Origin: Schlesneria paludicola DSM 18645
GTDB lineage: Bacteria; Planctomycetota; Planctomycetia; Planctomycetales; Planctomycetaceae
DNA: 64,000 nucleotides
NCBI RefSeq assembly: GCF_000255655.1
Contig: NZ_JH636438.1
Coordinates: forward strand, 1-64,000
Reading direction: 5' to 3'
This document shows, piece after piece, positions 1 to 8,163 of the stretch (position 1 is its first letter; each line of letters opens with the position of its first letter). The notes under the pieces were generated by a model. It worked only from the letters and a program-made list of their open reading frames with translations, ran no database searches and was not told the DNA's origin. The position numbers were made by a program, and so were the translations under genes.

Positions 1-1
1 G

Positions 2-1264
2 GTGCCAGCGACTAATGGAGCGTGGACGATCTATAGCGCCTACCTGAATCGCGCGTCTTACTTGAACGCCAGCGGGCTGCAGCGGCTTTGGTACGACCTG
101 CCAAATGACCGGTGGGTGATTTCCGCAGTCCCAGGCACGCTTGGGGCGGCGTACTGGACGACAGCGAGCGGAGCCGGTCCCGATGGCGTTTACACGCCGA
201 ATGGAACCGCCACGGGCGTGCCGGATCTTGTCGGATACGGACCCACTGTACTTTCGAATTACCAGCCCAAATTGTCTACCCTGAAGTTCCCCGCGTCGAT
301 TGCGGCCGGGGACATCGCCACCGATGCGATTAATGCTGCATCGCTGAAGGCGGACGGCGTGACGAAGATTCAGACAGGTCTTTCAACGAACACGGCGGTT
401 TCTGCAATCAGCACAACGCTTGGCGTTGCAGGAGCGGGACTCACGGCGATCACCGGAAAGACGAATCTGATTCCTGCCAACCCAGCTGAAGCTGGCTCGC
501 AGATGGATCTCGTTGATTCGCCCAATGCGACGGCCCGCACTGCGATCGCAACGACGTTCTGGGGGTTGGATTTCAACGTCGTGCTGAATCTGCCCGGTTC
601 CGTTGGTAACTGGATCATGAGCGGCATCAATCAACTTTGGGGTGGCGTGCAGACAATTGAGGAACGGACCAATCGGTTGCCGGATGCACCAGCGAGTACG
701 ACGAACATTGCCGAAGTTGGCTCGGTTGCAACACCGGTGCATGTGAACGTTCAAGACGTTGCGGGAACCGTGTGGTCGGCCGAAAGTCGAACTCTGACCG
801 GAGATATCAGTGTTGATCTCTCCGGAATCCCCCCGTTGTCGATTGTCGTTCCTCAAGCAATTGCCGCTGTTTCACAAGAAGTATTGTTGATCGCAGTAAT
901 TCGGGGAGACACATTGCGAGTCTCTCTCCCCCTGGTGGGAAGTCTTGCATCAAGGTTGAAGCTGATACTGACGGTGAAAGCGAACATCAACGACAGCGAT
1001 CGACAGTCTGTTGTGCAACTCGCAGAGGGTGTCGGACTTGTCCGGCTCAACGGACACGAAGTGGCCTCGCCCGTGGTGGGTGCACTGACTGTTCGCGACG
1101 AAGTCACCGGACAGGTGGATTTGGAGCTTGATGCAAGCGTGACAGCACAATTGGCCACGAGTGACTTCGTATGGGACTTGCAGGTTCACTCGGCCAATCT
1201 GATTCAGACACCGCTCACTGGAACGATGAGTGTCGTCGCTGACGTGACACAGTCCGTGACGTGA
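2..1264 (+). CDS. Phage tail/baseplate-like structural protein (5' end probably cut by window)
   Basis: The frame is open from base 2 to a TGA at 1262-1264, giving 420 residues; the GTG at base 2 is simply the first possible start, so the true N-terminus is probably outside the window. No enzyme motif is visible. Residues 104-118 carry a DAINAASLKAD segment of the kind common in tail-fibre and baseplate proteins, and residues about 300-420 resemble the beta-sandwich repeat of BppU-like baseplate proteins (a GDTL start, a TGQVDLELDASVTAQL strand pair, a WDLQV strand, and an end in DVTQSVT). Its stop overlaps the start of the terminase gene by four bases (GTGA), so the two are probably translationally coupled and belong to one phage module. 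The tail assignment is an inference from motif style and position; a conserved phage protein of unknown role is the alternative. Confidence 0.6.
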   Translation: MPATNGAWTIYSAYLNRASYLNASGLQRLWYDLPNDRWVISAVPGTLGAAYWTTASGAGPDGVYTPNGTATGVPDLVGYGPTVLSNYQPKLSTLKFPASIAAGDIATDAINAASLKADGVTKIQTGLSTNTAVSAISTTLGVAGAGLTAITGKTNLIPANPAEAGSQMDLVDSPNATARTAIATTFWGLDFNVVLNLPGSVGNWIMSGINQLWGGVQTIEERTNRLPDAPASTTNIAEVGSVATPVHVNVQDVAGTVWSAESRTLTGDISVDLSGIPPLSIVVPQAIAAVSQEVLLIAVIRGDTLRVSLPLVGSLASRLKLILTVKANINDSDRQSVVQLAEGVGLVRLNGHEVASPVVGALTVRDEVTGQVDLELDASVTAQLATSDFVWDLQVHSANLIQTPLTGTMSVVADVTQSVT

Positions 1265-2691
1265 GTAAACGCCCGAATGGAACTCGTGCTGGCCAGAATA
1301 TGGACGAAGAAAAAGCAAAAACAGAGCCGCCCCTGCCTCACCCGGGACCGCAACAGCAGTTTCTGGCCACCGAGGCGGAGATTGCAATTTATGGAGGTCA
1401 AGCTGGTGGTGGAAAAACGTGGGCTCTGCTTGCGGACGCTTTGAGGCATATTGGCAATCCACAGTTCGGTGCGGTGATCTTTCGACGAACGTCAAATCAA
1501 ATCACGAATGAGGGTGGACTGTGGGATGAATCGATGTTGATCTACCCTCCATATAAGGCGACGCCGAAGCACACGCTGGATTGGAAGTTTCCTAGTGGAG
1601 CGAATATTGGATTTCGTCATTTGCAGCATGAACACGACAAGCTGTCATGGCAGGGGGCTCAAATCGCCTTGCTGGGCTTCGACGAACTCACCCACTTCAC
1701 TGAATCTCAGTTCTTCTATCTGCTGTCACGCAATCGATCTACGTGCGGCATCAAACCGTATGTGCGAGCGACGACCAATCCAACCCCGGCAGATGATCCC
1801 ATTGGCGGATGGGTGAATCGGTTGATTGCCTGGTGGATTGATCAATCCAGTGGATATGCGATTCCCGAGAGATCAGGGATTGTCAGGTGGTTCATCCGAC
1901 GACAAGGGGAGCTGATTTGGAGTGAATCCAAAGGCGAATTGATTCGCCGATTTGGTCGAGATGATTTGCCTGAAAACGATGAGCGACAACCTGCTCAGCC
2001 GAAATCACTGACATTCATCCCCGCGAAGCTTTCGGACAATCCGACTCTTGTCGAGCGTGATCCTTCGTATCGAGCGAACTTGCTCGCCCTGCCCGATGTC
2101 GAACGTGAACGGCTGGCAGAAGGAAACTGGAATGCCAAGGTTCAGTCTGGTCTGTTTTTCAAGGTGGGAAGAGTCGAAATCGTTGAGGCACTGCCCGTTT
2201 CCCTACGGATGTGTCGCGCTTGGGATCTGGCTGCGACAGATGGAGCTGGCGATTGGACCGTAGGTGTCAAGTTGGGGCGCGATAGCGATGGCACGTTCTA
2301 CATTGCAGATATTCAAAGAGGTCAGTGGGAGGCGAGCTATCGCGACTGCGTGATTCGACAGACGGCGGATCTTGATGGAGATTGCGTGATTCGGATACCG
2401 CAAGACCCAGCGGCTGCGGGCAAGAGCGAAGCGCAGCGGATGACAATCATGCTTGCCGGCCATCATGTGAAAACGATCCCTGTGACTGGCAACAAGGTGA
2501 CTCGAGCAACCGGTTTTGCCGCCCAGCTCAATGTCGGCAATGTGAAAATCTTGTCAGGGCCTTGGAATCAAGGGCTGCTGCAAAGACTTGACGCGTTTCC
2601 TGCTAAGGGCATGGCGGATGACGAAGTTGATGCTTTGTCCGACGCATTCAACGAACTGACCTCAAAGAAGCGAGTTGTTGTCGGTCTTTAA
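1261..2691 (+). CDS. Phage terminase large subunit
   Basis: Terminase large subunits are the ATP-driven motors that pump phage DNA into the procapsid and cut it. This 476-residue protein shows both parts. The ATPase has a Walker A motif GGQAGGGKT at residues 45-53 and a Walker B motif ending in GFDELTHF near residues 140-147, followed by a coupling segment with RATTNP. The RNase-H-like nuclease half begins with RAWDLAATDGAGDWT near residue 320, where the first Asp would bind metal, has a PQDPAAAGKS segment in the middle, and ends with DDEVDALSDAF near 453, which supplies the last acidic ligands (Terminase_6C style). The GTG start overlaps the previous stop by four bases; an internal ATG at 1300 is an alternative start. 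Length is normal for the family. It is followed about 250 bases later by the portal gene, the usual packaging pair. Confidence 0.93.
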   Translation: MSKRPNGTRAGQNMDEEKAKTEPPLPHPGPQQQFLATEAEIAIYGGQAGGGKTWALLADALRHIGNPQFGAVIFRRTSNQITNEGGLWDESMLIYPPYKATPKHTLDWKFPSGANIGFRHLQHEHDKLSWQGAQIALLGFDELTHFTESQFFYLLSRNRSTCGIKPYVRATTNPTPADDPIGGWVNRLIAWWIDQSSGYAIPERSGIVRWFIRRQGELIWSESKGELIRRFGRDDLPENDERQPAQPKSLTFIPAKLSDNPTLVERDPSYRANLLALPDVERERLAEGNWNAKVQSGLFFKVGRVEIVEALPVSLRMCRAWDLAATDGAGDWTVGVKLGRDSDGTFYIADIQRGQWEASYRDCVIRQTADLDGDCVIRIPQDPAAAGKSEAQRMTIMLAGHHVKTIPVTGNKVTRATGFAAQLNVGNVKILSGPWNQGLLQRLDAFPAKGMADDEVDALSDAFNELTSKKRVVVGL

Positions 2692-2940
2692 GACGGTGGG
2701 TGACGCGCGGGCAACACGGATGACCAATCGCCGGCCCCTGGTCACACGATCGCGTTGCGTTCCAGCAACGTGAAAACCTCGGGAACGGGTTTCACTGAGA
2801 CTTGAAAAGGGTGTGACAACGTGAAGGCCAACGGAATCGTCGCCGCCAATTCAACCTGCTGCCAGTGATGGCAGGCGAGCTTTGATTTCGACGTTTCGAG
2901 TCTGCGCAGCGCAATGTCGTCGTGAAAGGTGACCTTAAAT

Positions 2941-5772
2941 ATGAGTTTGATGAATTGGTTTGCACGATGGACTCGTCGCACTTCGAAATCACTCGGAAGC
3001 CTCGGTGTCGGCGTTCGCGCCGCGCTCGGAGGGGCCTCACCTGGCGGATGGGCGTCTGATCATCGAGAGGAAACGGCGCATTATACGGGGTTCAACTACG
3101 TTGCCATTCATGCGATCGCCGCGCAGGTTGCAGGGGCAACCGTCACGGTGTTCGCGGATAGTTGCCACCAGGTCCAGCGTCAAGCACGCCGAAAATCGCT
3201 TGCGGGACGATGTGGATCATTCAGGCAATGGAAATCGACATATGGAGCCGATGATCGAGAAACGGATTCATTGTCCTCTGAGCATCCGCTGGTTCAATTG
3301 CTCAAACGACCGAATCCTTATGAAAGTGGTGCAAGCTTTCGTTACCGGCAAGCTCAACAGATACGTCTGACAGGAACGTGCCTGGTCTGGAATGTTCCGA
3401 ACAGGGCGGGGATGACTTGCGAGCGGTATGTCATTCCCACGGGTATGGCGTCGCCTGTCAGTCCGACGCAAGAACTTCCTGCGGGAGGCTGGAGGATCAG
3501 CCCAGTCGCGTCGCGTTATACGCCCATCGTGGGCGATGGCTTTGTCGACGGTCCAAGCTGGTATCGGATTCTTGGACAGATTGTCGACGCGCGGCAGGTG
3601 CAAGTCATTCGTTTGCCACATCCCTGGTATTTGGATGATGGCCAAAGTCCACTCTCGGCCGGAGCGAAATGGGTGGATGCGGGCGAGGCGGTCGACACGG
3701 CTCGATTTCACCAATTGCGCAATGGCATTGATCCCTCGATCGTCTGGAACTTGCCCCCCGACGTGTCGCCAGATCAAGACGAGATCGATCGTTTGCAAAT
3801 GAAGATTAGCTCGAAATATGGCGGCCCGACGAACGTCGGGCGAGTCATGGTGGCTCAGAATGGAACCTCGATTACACCGCTAAGCGTTAGCCCCAAAGAG
3901 ATGTGTTACTCCGAAGGCTTTCAGGATTTCAAAGCGGCGATTCTGGCTCTTCACCAAACGCCACCCGTGGCTGTCGGTTTGCAAGAACCGGGCGCTTATG
4001 CCGCTTACAACGCAAGCATGAAGGCTTGGCGTCATGCGGCGATTCAACCGCTGTGTGACATGATTGCCGAGTCCGAAACAGAGTATCTGGCACCACAATT
4101 CGGTGAAGGGCTGACTGTCGAAATCGAATCGGACACGGTTGACGATACGGAGTTGATTGAGCGGCAGTTGCAGAATGACCTTGCGGCAAAGACTCGAACT
4201 CGCAACGAATGGCGTGCCGTTCGTGGCATGCCTCCGTTGCCTGGACCATTGGGCGAAGAACTGGTGGGAATTGGAGAAGGCGGCGGGAGTGGAAAGATTC
4301 GGCAAAACTCCTCTGAAACCGACGATGTCAATGATCTCGATGACTCGTTTTCCACTTCCGATCGCGATCCAATCAATCGCAACGAGGACAAGAACTCCAG
4401 TAAGTCTCAGAGGCTCCAACGCTACGCTGTCTCCGCGGAGATGAAGGCCGAAGTACCGAGACGAATCGTCGACGATCCTGCGTTCGTCCAGATTGATTCG
4501 GGCGAGTCAGATGAACGACATCTCGAGATAATTGTCGAAATCCTCTATGGGCGATTCGGCGAGGCTCTGATCCCCTGGCTCGAGGAAACGCCTTCATCGA
4601 GCGAAAAGACTTTCGATCCTGAATTGCACCCGCGCGATGAGCGAGGTCGCTTTGTGCATCGTGGTTCGGGAGCAGCCAATGAGGCTGCGTATCAACTCAT
4701 TTCGAACGTTCTGCGACAGCCCGATTCGGCATTGACTTCTGATCCGAAAATTGCGAATGCACTTTTTCAGTTGTCTCGATCTCAATTGGAGGCATTGCAT
4801 CGCGAATACGGCGTTGTTCCGCTACCCCGATATCGAGACCACCTGATCGAGAGCGTTCGAGCGCGACTCGATCGTTGGTCTCTCGATCCCGAACCTGAAT
4901 CGAAGCCCTCCATCAGTGCAACGACTTCGAAGCAAGTGGATGTTTTTATTCAGGAGCCGGATGTCCTCAATCGAATTCTTGGCAGAACGATGGGATCCGA
5001 ACAGTGGAGTGGCCTTGTGGGGGCACAGCCGGGAGCACGCGTGCATGTTCTTCCTGTTCGAAGTAACCATGCCAAAGTGGTTGTGGAACACCCCGACTAT
5101 CTTGCGATTCGTCAGATACGCGCGGACTCAATGACCAACGTAAGCCTCAAAGTTCGCTCTGAAGTTCAATCGGAAGGAATCGCGACTCGGATTCTCTCTG
5201 AACAAGTTGAAATGGCCGTTGCGCTCAAGTTCGATCGTATTGAAGCATTTGCCGCAGGAAACGGCACAGAGTTGCCTGACGTGATGCCCGACGGTGAAAG
5301 AGATGCAGGGTTTTACGCTTGGGCGCGCCTTGGATACGAAGGGAACGTACGGGAGGTCATCGATTCGCGGCAGAACGCAACGGATGAAGAGTTCGCCACG
5401 ATTGCGGACTTTTATGATCGATTCGGAGATGTCAAGAAGATTTCCGAAATGATGCTGACGCCAGAACGCCGTGAATGGTGGAGGAAGTTTGGCGGGCCTT
5501 TTGAGGCGACCTTCGACCTTCGTCGCAATAGCCGGTCGCGGAAAGTCCTCGCTGCCTACGTGGCAGAGAGAGCCGCTCGACCGAAGCTGTCCGAAGGCAA
5601 GCAGTGGTTGCCTTCAGACGAGGGCCGCCATCTGGTTTCCGCGAAAATCCAGAATCTCGAATCGGAGTATGAATTGAATGAGACACCCGATCTTCTGACG
5701 GCAGATGACGAGGCACTTCTCGACCGGATTTGGGATCGATTTGGTCAAGAAGTGAGTGTCTTCGAGTCATAG
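2941..5772 (+). CDS. Phage portal protein with long C-terminal extension containing an acetyltransferase-like domain
   Basis: The portal forms the ring through which terminase packs DNA. Residues about 40-430 of this 943-residue protein look like the HK97-type portal family: a YTGFNYVAIHAIAAQVA helix, the HPLVQLLKRPNPYESG segment, a central QVQVIRLPHPW region, and a TRTRNEWRAVRGMPPL segment. Ordinary portals end about there. After an acidic, Ser-rich linker comes FDPELHPRDERGRF near residue 560, a junction motif often seen in phage head proteins before an appended domain. Residues about 680-860 include a SEGIATRILSEQVEMA helix and GFYAWARLGYEG, resembling the acetyl-CoA-binding and GFYxxLGF parts of GNAT enzymes. 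ATG 2941 is chosen because AAAGGTGA lies at a good distance; an upstream GTG at 2929 overlaps that ribosome site. Portal identity is firm; the acetyltransferase reading is an inference. Confidence 0.85.
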   Translation: MSLMNWFARWTRRTSKSLGSLGVGVRAALGGASPGGWASDHREETAHYTGFNYVAIHAIAAQVAGATVTVFADSCHQVQRQARRKSLAGRCGSFRQWKSTYGADDRETDSLSSEHPLVQLLKRPNPYESGASFRYRQAQQIRLTGTCLVWNVPNRAGMTCERYVIPTGMASPVSPTQELPAGGWRISPVASRYTPIVGDGFVDGPSWYRILGQIVDARQVQVIRLPHPWYLDDGQSPLSAGAKWVDAGEAVDTARFHQLRNGIDPSIVWNLPPDVSPDQDEIDRLQMKISSKYGGPTNVGRVMVAQNGTSITPLSVSPKEMCYSEGFQDFKAAILALHQTPPVAVGLQEPGAYAAYNASMKAWRHAAIQPLCDMIAESETEYLAPQFGEGLTVEIESDTVDDTELIERQLQNDLAAKTRTRNEWRAVRGMPPLPGPLGEELVGIGEGGGSGKIRQNSSETDDVNDLDDSFSTSDRDPINRNEDKNSSKSQRLQRYAVSAEMKAEVPRRIVDDPAFVQIDSGESDERHLEIIVEILYGRFGEALIPWLEETPSSSEKTFDPELHPRDERGRFVHRGSGAANEAAYQLISNVLRQPDSALTSDPKIANALFQLSRSQLEALHREYGVVPLPRYRDHLIESVRARLDRWSLDPEPESKPSISATTSKQVDVFIQEPDVLNRILGRTMGSEQWSGLVGAQPGARVHVLPVRSNHAKVVVEHPDYLAIRQIRADSMTNVSLKVRSEVQSEGIATRILSEQVEMAVALKFDRIEAFAAGNGTELPDVMPDGERDAGFYAWARLGYEGNVREVIDSRQNATDEEFATIADFYDRFGDVKKISEMMLTPERREWWRKFGGPFEATFDLRRNSRSRKVLAAYVAERAARPKLSEGKQWLPSDEGRHLVSAKIQNLESEYELNETPDLLTADDEALLDRIWDRFGQEVSVFES

Positions 5773-6144
5773 ATAGATCGTCGATCCGAGACTTTGTCGT
5801 CGCGCAATTCTGAGACGCGTGTCGAGATCGCGCGATGGATTTGTCACGAGACCGACGATCAAAACGCGTGCCGATCCCCATGGCCTCCAAAGGCGATTGG
5901 CCGCCTGTTGAAAAAAGGGGGCTGGCATATTTTCTCGGGTCATTGGAACCCACTGTGCTTCGACCCGAGAGCCCTTTTCTTTCCCGCGGGAAAATGAGCC
6001 AGTCCCTGGACGGTGAACGGTTACGTCTCGTTATTTCAGCAGGCCGTGACGCGTCTGCACGCAACCTCATCGAAACACTTCCGGCAGCAGTGATGCTTGC
6101 TTTCCGGATGAATCTCACTGCCGTCTCAACTCAGGAGAATGAAT
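5773..6144. other. Non-coding stretch between portal and zinc-ribbon genes
   Basis: About 370 bases after the portal stop hold only short overlapping open frames without ribosome binding sites or recognisable protein character. The last bases (AGGAG at 6133-6137) are the ribosome site of the next small gene. Nothing else is supported here. Confidence 0.5.
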
Positions 6145-6396
6145 ATGTCAACAACTCCCGCCAAGCGAAATTGGATACCATGGTACGCGCTGCCTGTACG
6201 TCCGATTTGCGTGGACTGTCAGGTCCCCTGTATCGTCAAACGTACGGAGACGGCTCCAAACGGCCGGCGAATTCAACATCGTTACTGTCCCTTGTGTCAT
6301 AAGCCCAATAAGACGAGTTATACACCCGACGCTCCTGATTTATTGGCACCCGATTGTCCCTTGGATCAAGAGCGATCGTCGGATTCATCGAGTTGA
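6145..6396 (+). CDS. Small zinc-ribbon-like protein
   Basis: This encodes 83 residues from ATG 6145, preceded by AGGAG seven bases upstream; an ATG at 6139 is too close to that site. The protein has two Cys pairs, PICVDCQVPC and RYCPLCHK, separated by about 20 residues, the pattern of a four-cysteine zinc ribbon. The tail is rich in Pro, Asp and Ser. Phages often carry small proteins of this kind (Com-like regulators and similar), and its place just after the portal gene suggests it belongs to the same island. No specific function can be given. Confidence 0.6.
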   Translation: MSTTPAKRNWIPWYALPVRPICVDCQVPCIVKRTETAPNGRRIQHRYCPLCHKPNKTSYTPDAPDLLAPDCPLDQERSSDSSS

Positions 6397-6446
6397 GTCG
6401 AATGTGATTGCGAGCGCACCCTTGCCCGTGCGAGGATAGAATTCTC

Positions 6447-6566
6447 ATGGCTGCCACGCGCCCTGACGCAGTTCAACGAATCGTGCGGACGAAGACGGGA
6501 TTCAAGAACGTCCATTTTGGAACTTGTGCGAGAGGCAGCGTGATCGGTGTTTTTGTCAAAGCCTGA
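6447..6566 (+). CDS. Possible 39-residue small protein
   Basis: A short frame starts at ATG 6447, about ten bases after GAGGA (6432-6436), and ends with TGA at 6564-6566, 21 bases before the next gene. Codon use looks like that of neighbouring genes and the product is basic with a hydrophobic end. It is too short to judge by sequence alone and may be chance. Confidence 0.2.
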   Translation: MAATRPDAVQRIVRTKTGFKNVHFGTCARGSVIGVFVKA

Positions 6567-6587
6567 TGTCAGGGCGCTAACAATCCA

Positions 6588-7544
6588 ATGCCTAAAACAC
6601 TCTTAGAATATGCAGATTGGTTGGCGGAGCGGAAGCTGCTTTGGCCATCGGCACCGAGCCGCGAAACGATCAACGCGACACCTTCCACGAAACCAGTTGA
6701 AAACATTCGAGCTGTCACGTGGAGTGCTTACGGCACGCTGCTCAGGATCGCCGATGGCGAACTTTTGTTTCAGCATCCGCAGACGATTCGGATGGAAGTG
6801 GCCATCGACAAGACGATTCACGAATTCAATATGTGGAATAGTATGACTCGGCGACCTGGAAAGCCGTCGGATTCGTTCCTGCCCAAATATCGGAATGCAC
6901 TCGAAGATGAATGCTTAAGGTCAGGGAATCGCAAAGGCGATATCCCAGAAGTTGACTCGGCCCACGTGTGGAAGAAGATGCTCGGCCTGCTCAATAAAAA
7001 AGACTACCAATACGACGAATCGTTTTATGGTGAGCTGAACGCCTTCTCCGAGAAGATCGCCTATTTTTTTCACAGCTCGTTGCAGGGAGTGGAAGCATTG
7101 CCTCATGCCTTGTCGACGCTCACAATTCTGGCTGGGGCGGGATTTCGCCAAGCGGTCCTCGACAACGCTCAGTGCTTTACACTTGTCCAATTGACCCGAG
7201 CATTGCGCGCTCAAGGTGCATTGGCAGACGTCAGAGATCTCTTGCCAGACTCTCTGAATGCCATGTCGTACGAATGGGGGATTCGAAAGCCATCCGTGTC
7301 CCTTTACGCACAGTCGATCCTGCGATTCAACCAGATCGGGATCGAACCGAACCAGGTTCTGCATGTTGGTACACGAATGCAGGGCGACTTGGCCGTCGCG
7401 AAATCTTGCGGCTTTCGAACCGTCCTCTATGCCGGCGAAAAGCTAAGTCTTCAGGCTTCGCTCGAAGAATTGAAGAATCCTGCAATCCGACCGGACCGAT
7501 TGATCACCGATCTGATCCAGCTTCGTGACATTCTTCAATGCTAG
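6588..7544 (+). CDS. HAD-superfamily protein with altered catalytic residues
   Basis: The 318-residue protein follows the plan of haloacid-dehalogenase-like hydrolases: an N-terminal VTWSAYGTLL strand-loop at residues 43-52, an all-helical cap (residues about 75-160), a second core strand AGFRQAVLDNAQ, the motif III lysine in GIRKPSVSLY, and a motif IV loop VLHVGTRMQGDLAVAKSCGF. In working HAD enzymes motif I is F-D-x-x-G-T-L with the Asp as nucleophile; here that position is Ser46. In motif IV the first Asp of VGDxxxxD is Thr, though the second Asp remains. The fold is therefore clear but phosphatase or dehalogenase activity is doubtful, so it may be a pseudoenzyme with a binding role. It stands alone between the phage-like genes and a leftward operon. 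Confidence 0.75.
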   Translation: MPKTLLEYADWLAERKLLWPSAPSRETINATPSTKPVENIRAVTWSAYGTLLRIADGELLFQHPQTIRMEVAIDKTIHEFNMWNSMTRRPGKPSDSFLPKYRNALEDECLRSGNRKGDIPEVDSAHVWKKMLGLLNKKDYQYDESFYGELNAFSEKIAYFFHSSLQGVEALPHALSTLTILAGAGFRQAVLDNAQCFTLVQLTRALRAQGALADVRDLLPDSLNAMSYEWGIRKPSVSLYAQSILRFNQIGIEPNQVLHVGTRMQGDLAVAKSCGFRTVLYAGEKLSLQASLEELKNPAIRPDRLITDLIQLRDILQC

Positions 7545-7582
7545 CCGTTTGAAATTTCTATCGAAAAGCGAGTTTCTCACCC

Positions 7583-7885
7583 CTACTTCGGTTTGCAGGG
7601 ATGCATGACGACATGATTGATCACTTGCACGCCTGCAATCTCTTGCACGAGATCACAGAGGTCGATTCCTTCTTCGTTCGTTTCCAGCAGCCCTTCCAGG
7701 CAGACACCCTGTGCGCATTGATGAACTGACAGCCTGGCGAACTTCAGTCCAGGAACGGTTTGCAGGCCGCGCTGGATCAGACACTCCAACTCGTGGCGAC
7801 CAGGCAATGGTGTGGAGGCGGATTGAACTGGCAACGTCGAATCGAGGGATTGATTTTCGCTGATTGTGGTTGAACGCTGTGTCAT
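7583..7885 (-). CDS. Small BON-domain-like protein
   Basis: This is a 100-residue protein whose ATG at 7885 is preceded by AAGGA eight bases upstream. After a Ser/Thr-rich head, residues 30-95 read like one BON domain: an L-x-x-x-I/L helix (ELECLIQRGLQTVPG), a strand LKFARLSV, a second strand QGVCLEGLLETNEE, and a helix-strand end (DLCDLVQEIAGVQVINHVV). BON domains are small alpha/beta modules found in envelope and stress proteins and thought to bind membranes or ligands. It is the last gene of a leftward run that includes the PQQ/TPR protein. The family match is by pattern only. Confidence 0.55.
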   Translation of the reverse strand: MTQRSTTISENQSLDSTLPVQSASTPLPGRHELECLIQRGLQTVPGLKFARLSVHQCAQGVCLEGLLETNEEGIDLCDLVQEIAGVQVINHVVMHPCKPK

Positions 7886-7902
7886 CCGAGTCTTCCTTTT
7901 CT

Positions 7903-8163
7903 CTACGTGAAGAGTGCGTCAAGCGATTCTGGCCTGGATAACGCAATGCCACGCTCGAATGTCGAACTCCAGACGACGAGCGGGGAGACTTCGTTCGTTT
8001 GGATGCGACGGTGGAAATGAAATCGATTTTTCTGTTCCAGGAGAATCGAACCACTGTTGAGTGTAGCCGTCACAGGTCCAAATTCGAACGCATTTCCTGT
8101 ACGCGTCGCCAGAATTAGCAAATCCGAAACGTCCCGCGATATAGGGGCATTGCGGGCTATCAC
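7903..8163 (-). CDS. Small unknown protein coupled to the PQQ/TPR gene
   Basis: This 86-residue frame starts at a GTG that overlaps the TGA of the upstream PQQ/TPR gene (GTGA), a layout typical of translational coupling, and ends 18 bases before the BON-like gene. It would fill an otherwise empty 270-base gap in the operon. The product has alternating hydrophobic stretches (VSDLLILATRTG, GPVTATLNSGSILLEQ) that suggest beta strands. I do not recognise a family. Competing frames in the same stretch lack this context, but the gene is still unproven. Confidence 0.42.
   Translation of the reverse strand: MIARNAPISRDVSDLLILATRTGNAFEFGPVTATLNSGSILLEQKNRFHFHRRIQTNEVSPLVVWSSTFERGIALSRPESLDALFT

Noticed and set aside
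5835-6302. 155-codon frame overlapping the small zinc-ribbon gene
   Set aside because: No ribosome site, mixed composition, and it overlaps a better-supported gene in another frame.
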